Assembly: GCA_028278205.1 (NCBI GenBank)
Contig: JANQES010000145.1
Span: forward strand, 1 to 58,359
Direction of reading: 5' to 3'
Source: Rhodothermales bacterium
Lineage (GTDB): Bacteria > Bacteroidota > Rhodothermia > Rhodothermales > Bin80
Length of the DNA: 58,359 nucleotides
How positions within the stretch are numbered: the first letter of the stretch is position 1; every line of letters begins with the position of its first letter. Made by a program: the position numbers and the translations under genes. Of the stretch, positions 1 through 7,847 are shown piece by piece. A model generated the notes under the pieces. That model did not search any database. It was not told the origin of the DNA and saw nothing but the letters and a program-made list of their open reading frames with translations.

Positions 1-243
1 AACTACCCCAACCCGTTCAACCCGACGACGCAGATTGAATTCGGCCTGCCCGAAGCCACGCGGGTGCGCCTGGACATCTACGACGTGCTGGGCCGCCGCA
101 TCGCGCGTCTGGTGGAGGGCCAACTGCCCGCCGGGTATCACCGGGCCACGTGGGAGGCGCAGGACAAAGCCAGCGGCGTCTATCTCTACCGGCTCACGGC
201 AGGATCGTTCTCAGAGACCAGGGTGATGGTTTTGGTGCGTTAG
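1..243 (+). CDS. C-terminal fragment of a secreted protein with a type IX secretion sorting domain (5' end outside the window)
   Basis: Frame 1 is open from the first base to a TAG at 241-243 and gives 80 residues. It begins NYPNPFNPTTQIEFGLP, the hallmark opening of the Por/T9SS type A C-terminal sorting domain, and continues with the conserved DIYDVLGRRIARLV segment and GVYLYRL strand near the end. Family knowledge: this domain targets large exported proteins through the type IX system, after which it is usually removed. The body of the protein lies outside the window, so its function cannot be told. The domain is a strong marker for Bacteroidota/Rhodothermota-type organisms. Confidence 0.9.
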   Translation, partial: NYPNPFNPTTQIEFGLPEATRVRLDIYDVLGRRIARLVEGQLPAGYHRATWEAQDKASGVYLYRLTAGSFSETRVMVLVR

Positions 244-252
244 CCCATGGCT

Positions 253-326
253 GATGCGGGATACGAGATGCCGGATGCGGGATACGAGATGCCGGATGCG
301 GGATACGAGATGCCGGATGCGGGATG
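253..326. repeat. 21-bp tandem repeat, about 3.5 copies
   Basis: The unit GATGCGGGATACGAGATGCC plus one G occurs at 253-273, 274-294 and 295-315, with an 11-base partial copy at 316-326. The copies are identical, which suggests recent amplification. The reverse complement of the core (CTCGTATCCCGC) recurs at 472-483, so the array is one arm of a larger inverted structure, the same design as other boundary repeats in this window. Confidence 0.85.
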
Positions 327-398
327 TTCTTTCTTTATCAATGCGAATTCAGCGTTGAAATAGAAAGTCGTTGAAAACAAGCTGAAAACGGCGAAAAC

Positions 399-433
399 CA
401 TACCTGCCAGGTTTTCAAAACCTGGCAGGTATG
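399..433. repeat. Perfect 35-bp palindrome (CCTGCCAGGTTTTC type)
   Basis: CATACCTGCCAGGTTTT at 399-415 is followed by one central C and then its exact reverse complement to 433. As RNA it would form a 17-bp hairpin with almost no loop. It lies inside the repeat-rich spacer before folD. I infer a small mobile palindromic element; a cruciform or terminator role is possible. Confidence 0.85.
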
Positions 434-650
434 CCCCCAATTCCCCAACCCTCAATTCGCATTATCAAGCACCTCGTATCCCGCCTCTCGTGTCGAAGCG
501 ACCCGCTCATCTTTGCCAACTCTTCGGATGGATCGCTTTCGTAGGATCGGTGCGCTTGCTTAGTTTGCCGGGCGTGATGTATTGCTGCACCCGTTTTTCC
601 CAATCCGCCTGGACATCAACCCCCGTCCCACCGACTAACCCCATAGACTC

Positions 651-1541
651 TTGGCAAACCTGATAGACGGAAAAGCCATTTCGGCTCAGGTGCGCGCCGA
701 CGTGCGCGCCGACGTAGACGCCTGGACCGCCCAGGGCCATCGCCCACCCCACCTCGCCGTCGTTCTCGTGGGCGACAACCCGGCGTCGGCCTCGTACGTG
801 CGCGGCAAGATGAAAGCCAGCCAGGGCGCCGGCATCGACAGCGAAACGCTCAAATATGACACCGACCTCTCCGAAGCCGAACTGCTCCAACTCATCGACC
901 GGCTCAACCACGACGACGCCGTCGATGGCATCCTGGTGCAACTGCCTCTGCCCGATCACATCGACGCCGACAAAGTCATCCAATCGTTGAATCCCGACAA
1001 AGACGTTGACGGGCTGCACGTGGTCAATGCGGGGCGCCTGGCTACCGGGCAAGCGGGCTTCGTGCCTTGCACCCCCGCCGGCATCATGGAACTGTTGGAT
1101 CGCTCCGGCATCAATCTGAGCGGGCAACGCGCCGTGGTCATCGGGCGGTCTAACCTCGTGGGCAAGCCGCTGGCCAACCTGATGCTGCGCAAAGGCACCG
1201 ACGCCACGGTGACGGTCTGCCACAGCCGCACGCGCGACCTGCCCGCCGTCGCCCGCGAGGCCGATATTCTGGTGGCCGCTATCGGGCGGGCGCACTTCGT
1301 CACGGCAGACATGGTCAAGCCCGGCGCCGTGGTCATCGACGTAGGCATCAACCGCATCGACGACGCCACGCGCGAGCGCGGCTACCGGCTCGTGGGCGAC
1401 GTCGATTTCGAGGCCGTCAAGGAAAAAGCCGGCTGGATCACCCCCGTGCCCGGCGGCGTCGGGCCGATGACCATCGCCATGCTGCTGCGCAACACCCTGA
1501 CCGCCGCCCAACGCCTCGCCGCCACCCGGCAAACCGTGTGA
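651..1541 (+). CDS. folD: Bifunctional methylenetetrahydrofolate dehydrogenase/methenyltetrahydrofolate cyclohydrolase FolD
   Basis: This 296-residue protein has the usual FolD length and motifs. They are SYVRGKMKASQGAGID with the catalytic Lys, the conserved DGILVQLPLP segment, NPDKDVDGLHVVNAGRL, PCTPAGIMELL, the dinucleotide-binding VVIGRSNLVGKPLANLM, and PVPGGVGPMTIAMLL near the C terminus. FolD oxidises methylene-THF with NADP and hydrolyses methenyl-THF to formyl-THF in the cytosol, feeding purine and methionine synthesis. The only start available is TTG at 651, because an in-frame TAA lies at 636-638 and no ATG falls between. No clear Shine-Dalgarno sequence precedes it. It stands alone between repeat elements. 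Confidence 0.97.
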   Translation: MANLIDGKAISAQVRADVRADVDAWTAQGHRPPHLAVVLVGDNPASASYVRGKMKASQGAGIDSETLKYDTDLSEAELLQLIDRLNHDDAVDGILVQLPLPDHIDADKVIQSLNPDKDVDGLHVVNAGRLATGQAGFVPCTPAGIMELLDRSGINLSGQRAVVIGRSNLVGKPLANLMLRKGTDATVTVCHSRTRDLPAVAREADILVAAIGRAHFVTADMVKPGAVVIDVGINRIDDATRERGYRLVGDVDFEAVKEKAGWITPVPGGVGPMTIAMLLRNTLTAAQRLAATRQTV

Positions 1542-1567
1542 ACTCGTTTGGACGTGGGGAGGACACT

Positions 1568-1716
1568 GATTTTGGATTTTAGATTTTGGATTATTGACTT
1601 GGCGCGGATCTGGCATTCGAAAAAGTCGCAACGGTTGGAACCGCTGAGGCTTTTTCTGTTGAGATGAGGATGCTGGATGAGCCCAATTCAAAATCCAAAA
1701 TCCAAAATCAGAATCC
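1568..1716. repeat. Composite inverted heptad element, copy 1 (AAAATCC word)
   Basis: The left arm (1568-1592) is built of ATTTTGG/ATTTTAG heptads and the right arm (1683-1716) of AAAATCC heptads, so the arms are inverted copies. Between them lies a hairpin core, AAAAAG...CGGTTGGAACCG...CTTTTT (about 1620-1656), which looks like a bidirectional terminator. The right arm runs into the apparent 5' end of the following channel gene. Confidence 0.85.
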
Positions 1717-1745
1717 TTTCATACAAACCTCCGCCTCAGACCACC

Positions 1746-2828
1746 ATGCCGTTCCCGCTTGCTTTGCAACAGGCGCAGCAGGCGCCCCCCGACAGCGTCG
1801 CCGCCGACACCACGGCTGCCGACACCACGGCTGCCCAGACGGCGGCTGCCGATACGCTCGATACCTTCAGCCAACTCAACCGCAACCTCACCGAAGCGGG
1901 CGACCTGTTGTTGTCGGGTGAGGTGAATCTGTTTTTGGCGAGGCTCTACGAAGGGCTGGCCGGCCTCGTCGTCGCGCTGATCCCCAGGCTCTTCGGGGCG
2001 CTGTTTGTTTTTCTGCTTTTTTACGTGATCTATCGCGCGATGCGCACGCTGCTGCGCCGGGGGTTGAAACGAAGTAAATACATCGACGCCGGCCTGGAAT
2101 CGCTCTTGCTTCAGACGTTTCGGCTGGTGGCGCTCTTGTTTATCGGGATCATGGTGCTCGGGCAACTGGGCGTCAACATCACCGCGTTGGTGGCCGGCCT
2201 CGGCATCGCCGGCATCGCCGTCGGTTTTGCCGCGCGCGACACGTTGGAAAACTTCATTTCGGGCGTGACGATTCTGATCGACCGGCCTTTTCGCATCGGC
2301 GACAACATCGTCATCGAGGGCACCTTCGGCACCGTCAAGACCATCACGCTGCGCTCGACGCGGCTGCGGACGCTCAACAACGAGATCATGGTGATGCCCA
2401 ACACACAGATGATCAACCAGAAGCTCCTCAATCACACCATGATCACGCCGCTCCGGGTGGAGGTGCCCTTCGGCATCGCCTACAAGGAGTATCCGCAGCA
2501 GGCCCGCGAGATCGTCCTGGCCCTCCCCGAAGGCGACGACCGGCTCGACGCCACACACCCGCCGCAGGTGGCCGTCACCGCCCTCAACGACTCTAGCGTA
2601 GACATGGTGTTGTGGATTTATCTGAAGAATCCGAAACTCGAAGTGCCCATCCGGCTTGAGTATATCGAGAAGATCCGCGAGGCGCTGCGCCAGGCCGACA
2701 TCGAGATCCCCTTCCCGCACCTGCAACTGTTTGTGGATGAAGCCAAAGCGTTCGATAACACCACGCTGATGCAGCCTATGCTGCCGCCTTCAACCCCTGG
2801 CTCGGAGTCCTCCTTGCCATCTGCCTGA
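1746..2828 (+). CDS. MscS-family mechanosensitive ion channel
   Basis: About 360 residues from the chosen start. A low-complexity Ala/Asp/Thr segment comes first, then two or three membrane helices, with the pore-lining TM3-like stretch LVAGLGIAGIAVGFAARDTLEN. The MscS beta-domain follows (DRPFRIGDNIVIEGTFGTV, with NTQMINQKLLNH). Family role: tension-gated channels in the inner membrane that release solutes on osmotic downshock. The longest frame starts at 1677, but its first residues (MSPIQNPKSKI) are translated heptad repeat. ATG 1746 lies just outside the repeat and is a better start. The gene stands alone. Confidence 0.9.
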   Translation: MPFPLALQQAQQAPPDSVAADTTAADTTAAQTAAADTLDTFSQLNRNLTEAGDLLLSGEVNLFLARLYEGLAGLVVALIPRLFGALFVFLLFYVIYRAMRTLLRRGLKRSKYIDAGLESLLLQTFRLVALLFIGIMVLGQLGVNITALVAGLGIAGIAVGFAARDTLENFISGVTILIDRPFRIGDNIVIEGTFGTVKTITLRSTRLRTLNNEIMVMPNTQMINQKLLNHTMITPLRVEVPFGIAYKEYPQQAREIVLALPEGDDRLDATHPPQVAVTALNDSSVDMVLWIYLKNPKLEVPIRLEYIEKIREALRQADIEIPFPHLQLFVDEAKAFDNTTLMQPMLPPSTPGSESSLPSA

Positions 2829-2910
2829 TACAAAATCTGGAAGATTCACTGTCCTTTGTGATGAGGTCGCAGTACGTCCCGTTCGCTGAACTTGTCTTTA
2901 CCCACATCTT

Positions 2911-2940
2911 GTAGCGCCGTAGGCGCGACCTGTTTGTAGC
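2911..2940. repeat. Short hairpin repeat (TAGCGCCGTAGGCGCGACC type)
   Basis: Within the 220-base spacer after the channel gene, GCGCC-GTA-GGCGC forms a tight hairpin flanked by the direct repeat TTGTAGC (2909-2915 and 2934-2940). It resembles short interspersed repeats of other environmental bacteria. Only one copy was noticed in this window, so the call is tentative. Confidence 0.4.
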
Positions 2941-3048
2941 TCAAAGCTCCCGCTCATTAAAGAGATTTTGTACAAGAGGCTATCAGGGAACGCATAACGT
3001 GGGTCATGTTAAAAACTTCAATCCCCCTTTCTCCCTTTCCTAAATCCC

Positions 3049-3870
3049 ATGCTCCGCTCGCTCATGAATCTGATGCTGGTCCTCGTGGTCGTGTATGCCG
3101 CGTTGGTGTTGCTGGCCTACGTCTTTCAAGACCGGCTGCTCTTTTTCCCGTCGCGCGCGCTGGTCACCACGCCGGCGCGGTACGGCTTTGCCTTTGAATC
3201 GGTAGAGATGAAAACAGAGGATGGCGAGACGCTGCACGGGTGGTGGATCCCGGCGGAAGCGGAACGCGCGGTGGTGTTGTTTTGCCACGGCAACGCCGGC
3301 AACATCTCCCACCGCCTCGAATCCGTAGAAATCTTTCACCGGCTGGGGCTGAGCGTGTTGCTGTTCGACTATCGGGGCTACGGGCAGAGCACGGGCAAAC
3401 CCTCCGAAGCCGGTCTCTACGACGACGGCGAAGCGGTCTGGCGTTATCTCACGCAAACCCGCCGTGTCGATCCGGGCAAGGTGGTCGTGTTCGGGCGCTC
3501 GCTCGGCGCAGCCGTGGCGATAGACCTGGCGGCGCGCTACACCCCCGGCGCGCTGATCGCTGAGTCGGGCTTTACGTCGGCGCCGGACGTGGGGGCGCGG
3601 CATTATCCGATCTTGCCGGTGCGCCTGCTCTCGCGCAACCATTTTGACAACCTCAGCCGCATCGCCGCAGCGCAAGCGCCCGTGCTCATCATCCACAGCC
3701 GCACCGACGGCATCATCCCCTTCGATCACGGACAACGGCTCTTCGAAGCGGCGCCCCCCCGCAAAGTCTTCCTCGAAATCAAAGGCGGGCACAATGATGG
3801 GTTTTTCGTGACAGGACCCCGGTATGGCGAAGGGATCGGTGCGTTTCTCGAACAGTATCTCGATGGGTGA
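3049..3870 (+). CDS. Membrane-anchored alpha/beta hydrolase (BEM46/YqkD-like)
   Basis: 273 residues. An N-terminal hydrophobic segment (about residues 6-28) should act as a signal anchor, placing the catalytic domain outside the cytoplasmic membrane. Next come FCHGNAGNISHR, the oxyanion-type HGNAGN motif, DYRGYGQSTG, the nucleophile elbow GRSLGAA, the acid Asp in HSRTDGIIP, and the His in GGHNDGF, so the Ser-Asp-His triad is complete. This matches the HGNAGN class of serine hydrolases related to BEM46; the substrate is unknown. The gene ends at a TGA three bases before a heptad-repeat element that contains a bidirectional hairpin. Confidence 0.85.
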   Translation: MLRSLMNLMLVLVVVYAALVLLAYVFQDRLLFFPSRALVTTPARYGFAFESVEMKTEDGETLHGWWIPAEAERAVVLFCHGNAGNISHRLESVEIFHRLGLSVLLFDYRGYGQSTGKPSEAGLYDDGEAVWRYLTQTRRVDPGKVVVFGRSLGAAVAIDLAARYTPGALIAESGFTSAPDVGARHYPILPVRLLSRNHFDNLSRIAAAQAPVLIIHSRTDGIIPFDHGQRLFEAAPPRKVFLEIKGGHNDGFFVTGPRYGEGIGAFLEQYLDG

Positions 3871-4040
3871 GAGATTTTAGATTTTGGGTTTTGGATTTTG
3901 GATTTTGGATTGGGGGATTTCTGATCCCCTTTTAACAAACGAAGACGCCGCGACGGTCGGGACCGCTGCGGCGTCTTCTATTGAAAGGAGCGTGCTGGAT
4001 GAGACCAATCCAAAATCCAAAATCCAAAATCTAAAATCTC
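3871..4040. repeat. Composite inverted heptad element, copy 2 (AAAATCC word)
   Basis: ATTTTGG-type heptads at 3871-3915 face AAAATCC-type heptads at about 4007-4040, around the hairpin core 3941-3978. The right flank ends GATGAGACCAATCC; its reverse complement opens the interior of copy 3 near 17242, so the two copies lie in opposite orientation. The element fills the space between two convergent genes. Confidence 0.88.
3941..3978. terminator. Bidirectional hairpin between convergent genes
   Basis: GAAGACGCCGC (3941-3951) pairs perfectly with GCGGCGTCTTC (3968-3978), with an inner GGTC/GACC pairing. It is the core of the heptad element and sits between the 3' ends of the hydrolase and DUF2147 genes, where a two-way terminator would be expected. 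The flanking T-run is weak in this copy. Confidence 0.6.
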
Positions 4041-4484
4041 TCAACTCTCTGGGTGCCAGATCTGGGTGCGGTAGAACGGGCCGAGGTAGCCGCGCACTTT
4101 CAGGAGGCCGTCTTCCACCCAGATCCTGCACCGATAGGTCTTTCCGTTTTCCGGGTCGAGGATTCGGCCGCCGGCCCATCGGTTGCCTTTGGGTTTCATG
4201 TCCCACATGATCGTCATACCGATGATCGGTTGATCTTTCCGGTCGCCTTTGCATTCCAGGCAGGTCGGGTTCTCGGGTTCGCCTTCGCGCACGTAGATGC
4301 TGTCTACTCTGGCGTAGAGCATACCGCCTTGTTCGTAGATCTCCACAACCGAGCGCGGTTCGTTGAGCGCATCGTCTATGGTGACCCAGCGGCCAACGGG
4401 CGAGGCGACATCTGCCAGGGGTTGCGCCCACACAGGCGCAGCGACGAGCAAGAAGGCGGCGATGACGAGCAGGCTCTTTTTCAT
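4041..4484 (-). CDS. Secreted DUF2147 family protein
   Basis: 147 residues with a clean signal peptide (MKKSLLVIAAFLLVAAPVWA, cleavage after AQP-type residues). The mature part shows the DUF2147 pattern: SPVGRWVTIDD near the start, SVVEIYEQGGMLYARV, a CLECKG pair, IIGMTIMWDMKPKGNRWAGGRILDP and YRCRIWVEDGLLKVRGYLG. DUF2147 proteins are small periplasmic or secreted proteins of unknown function found in many Gram-negative bacteria. It is convergent with the upstream hydrolase across a repeat element, and its stop abuts that element. Confidence 0.85.
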   Translation of the reverse strand: MKKSLLVIAAFLLVAAPVWAQPLADVASPVGRWVTIDDALNEPRSVVEIYEQGGMLYARVDSIYVREGEPENPTCLECKGDRKDQPIIGMTIMWDMKPKGNRWAGGRILDPENGKTYRCRIWVEDGLLKVRGYLGPFYRTQIWHPES

Positions 4485-4577
4485 GGGGGCTACTTTTTTA
4501 TTTCAGGTTAAACAGGCAGCAATCACGTTGCAGTGGGCTTGCGAGTTCCTGTCAGCGCAGGGTAAAAACGGATCGTT

Positions 4578-4663
4578 ATGAATTTTGACGCTCAAATTTG
4601 GTAATATGGTTTCGGTGTCCGGAAGGCCGAAGGCTCTCGACGGATTTCCCTGTCAAAATTCAT
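4578..4663. repeat. 86-bp MITE-like element, copy 1
   Basis: Ends are the perfect 12-bp inverted repeats ATGAATTTTGAC (4578-4589) and GTCAAAATTCAT (4652-4663). The reverse complement of the interior shares a TTACC.AATTTGA block with the copy at 9616-9699. No coding capacity. The whole 266-base spacer before the next gene consists mostly of this copy and the next one. Confidence 0.85.
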
Positions 4664-4698
4664 TAGATCAGGCTTTGCCTGTGAAATCGGCGTCCTTG

Positions 4699-4782
4699 AT
4701 GAATTTTGACGCGCCAGGGCCGCTTCAAACGGAATAGGTAACAACAGCTTATGCCTTATCCAACGCGACGGTCAAAATTCAT
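4699..4782. repeat. 84-bp MITE-like element, copy 2, overlapping a gene start
   Basis: The same 12-bp inverted termini lie at 4699-4710 and 4771-4782. The right terminus falls inside the predicted 5' coding end of the following secreted protein and encodes its residues SKFI. Confidence 0.85.
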
Positions 4783-6568
4783 AGGTGTTTTGTTGGTGAT
4801 GCTGGTCGCGCCGACGGTGCAGGCCCAGCCGCAGACGATCTCCCAGGCCGAATATGCCGAGGCCTATCAGGCGCGGCGCGACTCGCTCATCCACCACTAT
4901 GCTCATCGGTATGACCCCGACGACTACGGGCGCGCTACCTACTTCGACGTTGCCGCCCGGCTGACGCTCGGCATCGACGAAGAGGGCGTCATGGCGATGC
5001 TCGACACGCTCCTGAGCCGCCCGCCCCGGGGCGATATGTTCTGGATGTATCCCTTCATGACGGCGTGGTTTGGCGGCCTCAACGATCTGCCCCCCCGCTA
5101 CACCGAGCCCCTGCGCGACCTCTGGCGCACCTACATGCCCTACCGGGGCGATACCGAAAACCACTGGGCGCTCTACTACGCCACGCTCTACCTGATGGCC
5201 CAGGAATTCCCCGACGACCCCGCCGAAAGCTGGTTCTCGGGCAAGAGCGCCGCGGAAAACCGAGCCGAAGCCGAGGACTATCTGCTTCAGTGGATGGACC
5301 TGACGACGACCATCGGGCAGGGAGAATACGACTCGCCGCATTACCTCAAAGTCTTCATCGCGCCGATGGCGCTGCTCTATGCCTACGCCCGCGACCCGGC
5401 CATGCGCCTACGCGCCGAAATGATGCTCGACTACTTCATCGCCGACTTTGCCGTGGAGAGCCTCGACGGCCTCTACGGCGGCGCCCACAGCCGGCTCTAC
5501 GAACGCGAGGTGGTGCAGCCCGTGTTCACGGCGGCGGCGCGGTTTGCCTGGTTGCTCTTCGGCAACGCGCCGTATGCGGCGTCGGGCGAGAGCTACATCC
5601 TGGCGCAGACCGGCTACGTGCCCCCGCTGATCCTCTACCAGATCGCTACCGACCGCTCCGAGCCGTACGTCCACCGCGAATACAAACGCACCCGGCATCG
5701 CATCCGCAACAGCGCGCTCAAAAACGCGCCCGTCTACAAATACACGTCGATGCGCCGGGAATACGTCTTCGGGTCGAGCCAGGGCGGCCTCTTGCAACCG
5801 ATCCAACAGCAGACGTGGGATCTGACGTGGGCCGTGGACGACCCGCGCGGCGTGCATAACACGCTGTTTGCGCTGCATCCCTATTCGTCGCCGCACGAGG
5901 GCACGATGTACTTTGCCGAACCCTGGGACATGGTCACGGAACTCATCGCGCGATCCAAAAAAGAATACGACCTGCCGACGAAGTGGACCGGCGGCTCGCC
6001 CTACGAACAGGTGTTTCAACACGGCGATGCGCTCGTGGCGCTTTACGACATCCCCGAAGGCACGCGCCATCCGCACGTCAGCGGGTTCTTTTCGAAAGAC
6101 CTCGCCCGGCGCGAAGAGGACGCGTCGGGCTGGATCTTTGCGCAGGGCGGCGATGCGCTGATCGCATACTATCCGCTGGCGCCCTACGAATGGCGGCAGG
6201 AAGAGAAAGGCGACTGGCGCCTGCACAGCCCGCATCGCCAAAACGGCGCGGTGGTGCAGGTGGCCCCCGCTTCGGCCTTTTCTTCGTGGGAAGCCTTCAC
6301 CGAGGCCGTCCGCGCCTTGCCGCTAACCACCGGCACCCAACCGGAACCGAACGCGCGCTTCACCACGCTCTCCGGCGCCGTGCTGACGGCCCGCTACGGC
6401 GAGACCCCCACAGTCGATGGCGAGGCGGTCGATTACGACGGGTGGCCGTTGTTTGAGGGGCCGTTTCTACGCGCCGAGCGAGGCAGCCGCATGCTAGAAA
6501 TCCGCTATGGCCGCGCGCGCCGTGTGTTGGATTTTAATACGCTCACGATTACGGAAAGTATAGAATGA
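4751..6568 (+). CDS. Secreted alpha-helical protein of unknown function (possible polysaccharide-processing enzyme)
   Basis: 605 residues with a signal peptide (hydrophobic FIGVLLVMLVAPTVQAQ). The N-terminal two thirds are rich in Trp, Tyr and helix-forming segments, for example TENHWALYYATLYLMAQ, GEYDSPHYLKVFIAPMALLY and GLYGGAHSRLYERE; this pattern of aromatic helices with conserved His/Asn/Tyr resembles alpha/alpha-toroid lyases and hydrolases. The C-terminal third looks beta-rich. I cannot assign a family. The start ATG lies inside a MITE-like repeat; TTG 4790 or ATG 4799 would shorten the signal peptide. The stop overlaps the next ATG (ATGA), so the two secreted proteins are probably translationally coupled. 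Confidence 0.7.
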   Translation: MPYPTRRSKFIGVLLVMLVAPTVQAQPQTISQAEYAEAYQARRDSLIHHYAHRYDPDDYGRATYFDVAARLTLGIDEEGVMAMLDTLLSRPPRGDMFWMYPFMTAWFGGLNDLPPRYTEPLRDLWRTYMPYRGDTENHWALYYATLYLMAQEFPDDPAESWFSGKSAAENRAEAEDYLLQWMDLTTTIGQGEYDSPHYLKVFIAPMALLYAYARDPAMRLRAEMMLDYFIADFAVESLDGLYGGAHSRLYEREVVQPVFTAAARFAWLLFGNAPYAASGESYILAQTGYVPPLILYQIATDRSEPYVHREYKRTRHRIRNSALKNAPVYKYTSMRREYVFGSSQGGLLQPIQQQTWDLTWAVDDPRGVHNTLFALHPYSSPHEGTMYFAEPWDMVTELIARSKKEYDLPTKWTGGSPYEQVFQHGDALVALYDIPEGTRHPHVSGFFSKDLARREEDASGWIFAQGGDALIAYYPLAPYEWRQEEKGDWRLHSPHRQNGAVVQVAPASAFSSWEAFTEAVRALPLTTGTQPEPNARFTTLSGAVLTARYGETPTVDGEAVDYDGWPLFEGPFLRAERGSRMLEIRYGRARRVLDFNTLTITESIE

Positions 6569-7677
6569 TGAATGGCGTCCTCATATCGAAAGGGAGAAAG
6601 GGGGAAAGGGAGAAAGGGGGGGGGAACTGTTTTAATCCCCCTCTCTCCCTCTCTCCCTCTCCCCCTCTCCCCCTCTCCCCCTCTCTCCCTCTCGTCTTCC
6701 TGCTCGCCTTGCTGCTGGCGACGACGGCGGCGGCGCAGGAATCGTACGTCTTGCACGCCGGCTTGATCAAAACCAGAGGCTACGTGGTCGGGGCGCCGTT
6801 GGCGGCGAGCGGCTTGCACCGGCACGACGGCGGCCAGACCTGGATGCACATCGGCTGGAACATCCCGCGTGTGAGCGGCCTCGCCTACGATCCGACGAAC
6901 CCGGACATCCTCTTCCTCGCCTGCGGCAACGGCGGGCTGCGCAGCCTCGACGGCGGCCAGACGTGGCGCATCACCACCGACTGGCGCGTTACCGAGGCGC
7001 AAGACGTGGCGGTCGATCCCCGGAGACCCACCGACGTCTACCTCGCCACCGCCTACGGCGTCTGGGCGACGACAGATCGCGGCGATACGTGGCGCGAGGC
7101 TACCGAAGGCCTCGCGAAGAAATATACCCAGGCGGTAACGGTAGACCGGACGCAAGCAGGCCGCGTGCTGGCCGGGATGGAGGGCGGCCTCTTCGCCTCG
7201 GACGACGGCGGGCGTACCTGGGCACAGGTGGCGCCGTTCGAAGACGTGCTCGACATCCAGCAGAGCCCCACCGACCCGCAACGCTGGCTGGCCGGCACGC
7301 AAAACGACGGCCCCCTCCGCTCTACCGACGGCGGGCGCTCCTGGCAACCGGCCCGGCAAAAGTCCATCCGTACCACCTCCATCTACGGCGTAGCCATCGA
7401 CCCGACCGACGCAAACCGCATGGCGGCCACGGGGTGGGATACGGGCGTGCTCGTCAGCACCAACGGCGGGCGGTCCTGGAAGCGGCGCGGCCAGCGCTTA
7501 CCCGCGCCGCATTTCTACGAAGTCATCTTCGACCCCAACAAACCGGGCCGCCTCTGGGCCGCCACCGTAGAAAACGGCATCTTCTATTCGGACGACCTCG
7601 GCCACGCCTGGACCACTGCCGGCATGGACGGCACGCTGGTCTTCGATATGATTTTTATTCCAGATGGCGGTGATTAA
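6565..7677 (+). CDS. Secreted Asp-box (BNR/VPS10-type) beta-propeller protein
   Basis: 370 residues. At least five Asp-box motifs are visible (HDGGQTW, LDGGQTW, DRGDTW, DDGGRTW, TDGGRSW, TNGGRSW), evenly spaced as in sortilin/BNR propellers. The protein ends soon after SDDLGHAW. Such folds act in binding or carbohydrate processing outside the cell; no sialidase FRIP motif is seen. The leader is odd: about 58 residues, starting with repeat-derived Lys/Gly/Arg and a Pro/Ser/Leu stretch before the hydrophobic LPLVFLLALLLATTAAAQ. That stretch is the translation of an inverted CCCTCTCC array. The start overlaps the upstream stop by four bases, implying co-expression. Confidence 0.8.
   Translation: MMNGVLISKGRKGEREKGGGNCFNPPLSLSPSPPLPLSPSLPLVFLLALLLATTAAAQESYVLHAGLIKTRGYVVGAPLAASGLHRHDGGQTWMHIGWNIPRVSGLAYDPTNPDILFLACGNGGLRSLDGGQTWRITTDWRVTEAQDVAVDPRRPTDVYLATAYGVWATTDRGDTWREATEGLAKKYTQAVTVDRTQAGRVLAGMEGGLFASDDGGRTWAQVAPFEDVLDIQQSPTDPQRWLAGTQNDGPLRSTDGGRSWQPARQKSIRTTSIYGVAIDPTDANRMAATGWDTGVLVSTNGGRSWKRRGQRLPAPHFYEVIFDPNKPGRLWAATVENGIFYSDDLGHAWTTAGMDGTLVFDMIFIPDGGD
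6588..6693. repeat. Inverted purine/pyrimidine array (GGGAGAAA / CTCTCCC words) inside a coding sequence
   Basis: A left arm of GAAAGGGAGAAAGGGG-type repeats (6588-6629) faces a right arm of CCCTCTC/CCCTCTCC repeats (6637-6693) across a few bases. It lies within the 5' coding part of the propeller gene and keeps the frame open. The same word family recurs at 18611-19019. Confidence 0.85.
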
Positions 7678-7727
7678 CAACGAAGGTGATAGATCGCTAC
7701 GTTGCGCTTCGTGGAACGCCTGGCGTT

Positions 7728-7820
7728 GGTCATGGGTCATTACGCTCGCTGGCGCTCGCTGTCATGAGTCATGAGGGAGAACCCCATGACTCATGACTCA
7801 TGACCCATGACTCATGACCC
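7728..7820. repeat. Inverted CATGACC/CATGACT heptad array
   Basis: GGTCATGGGTCATTACG and TGTCATGAGTCATGAG on the left face CATGACTCATGACTCATGAC on the right, with GCTCGCTGGCGCTCGCT between. It fills the spacer between the propeller gene and the dioxygenase gene. Relatives occur near 23.2, 27.0, 50.4 and 58.3 kb. Confidence 0.85.
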
Positions 7821-7847
7821 ACACCATCGTCCTGCCTGCTACCAACC

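Larger units (their letters stand above)
244..650. other. 407-base gene-free spacer made largely of repeats
   Basis: No convincing gene is seen here. The spacer holds a 21-bp tandem array (253-326), a perfect 35-bp palindrome (399-433) and, at 472-483, a single reverse-complement copy of the core of the 21-bp word. A short minus-strand frame that reads through the array repeats the same heptapeptide and looks like a repeat artefact. The last 150 bases before folD show no recognisable promoter or ribosome binding site. Confidence 0.6.

Noticed and set aside
7728..7820. CATGACC arrays considered as a CRISPR array
   Set aside because: Units are 7 bp, have no unique spacers, and the array inverts in the middle; no cas genes nearby.
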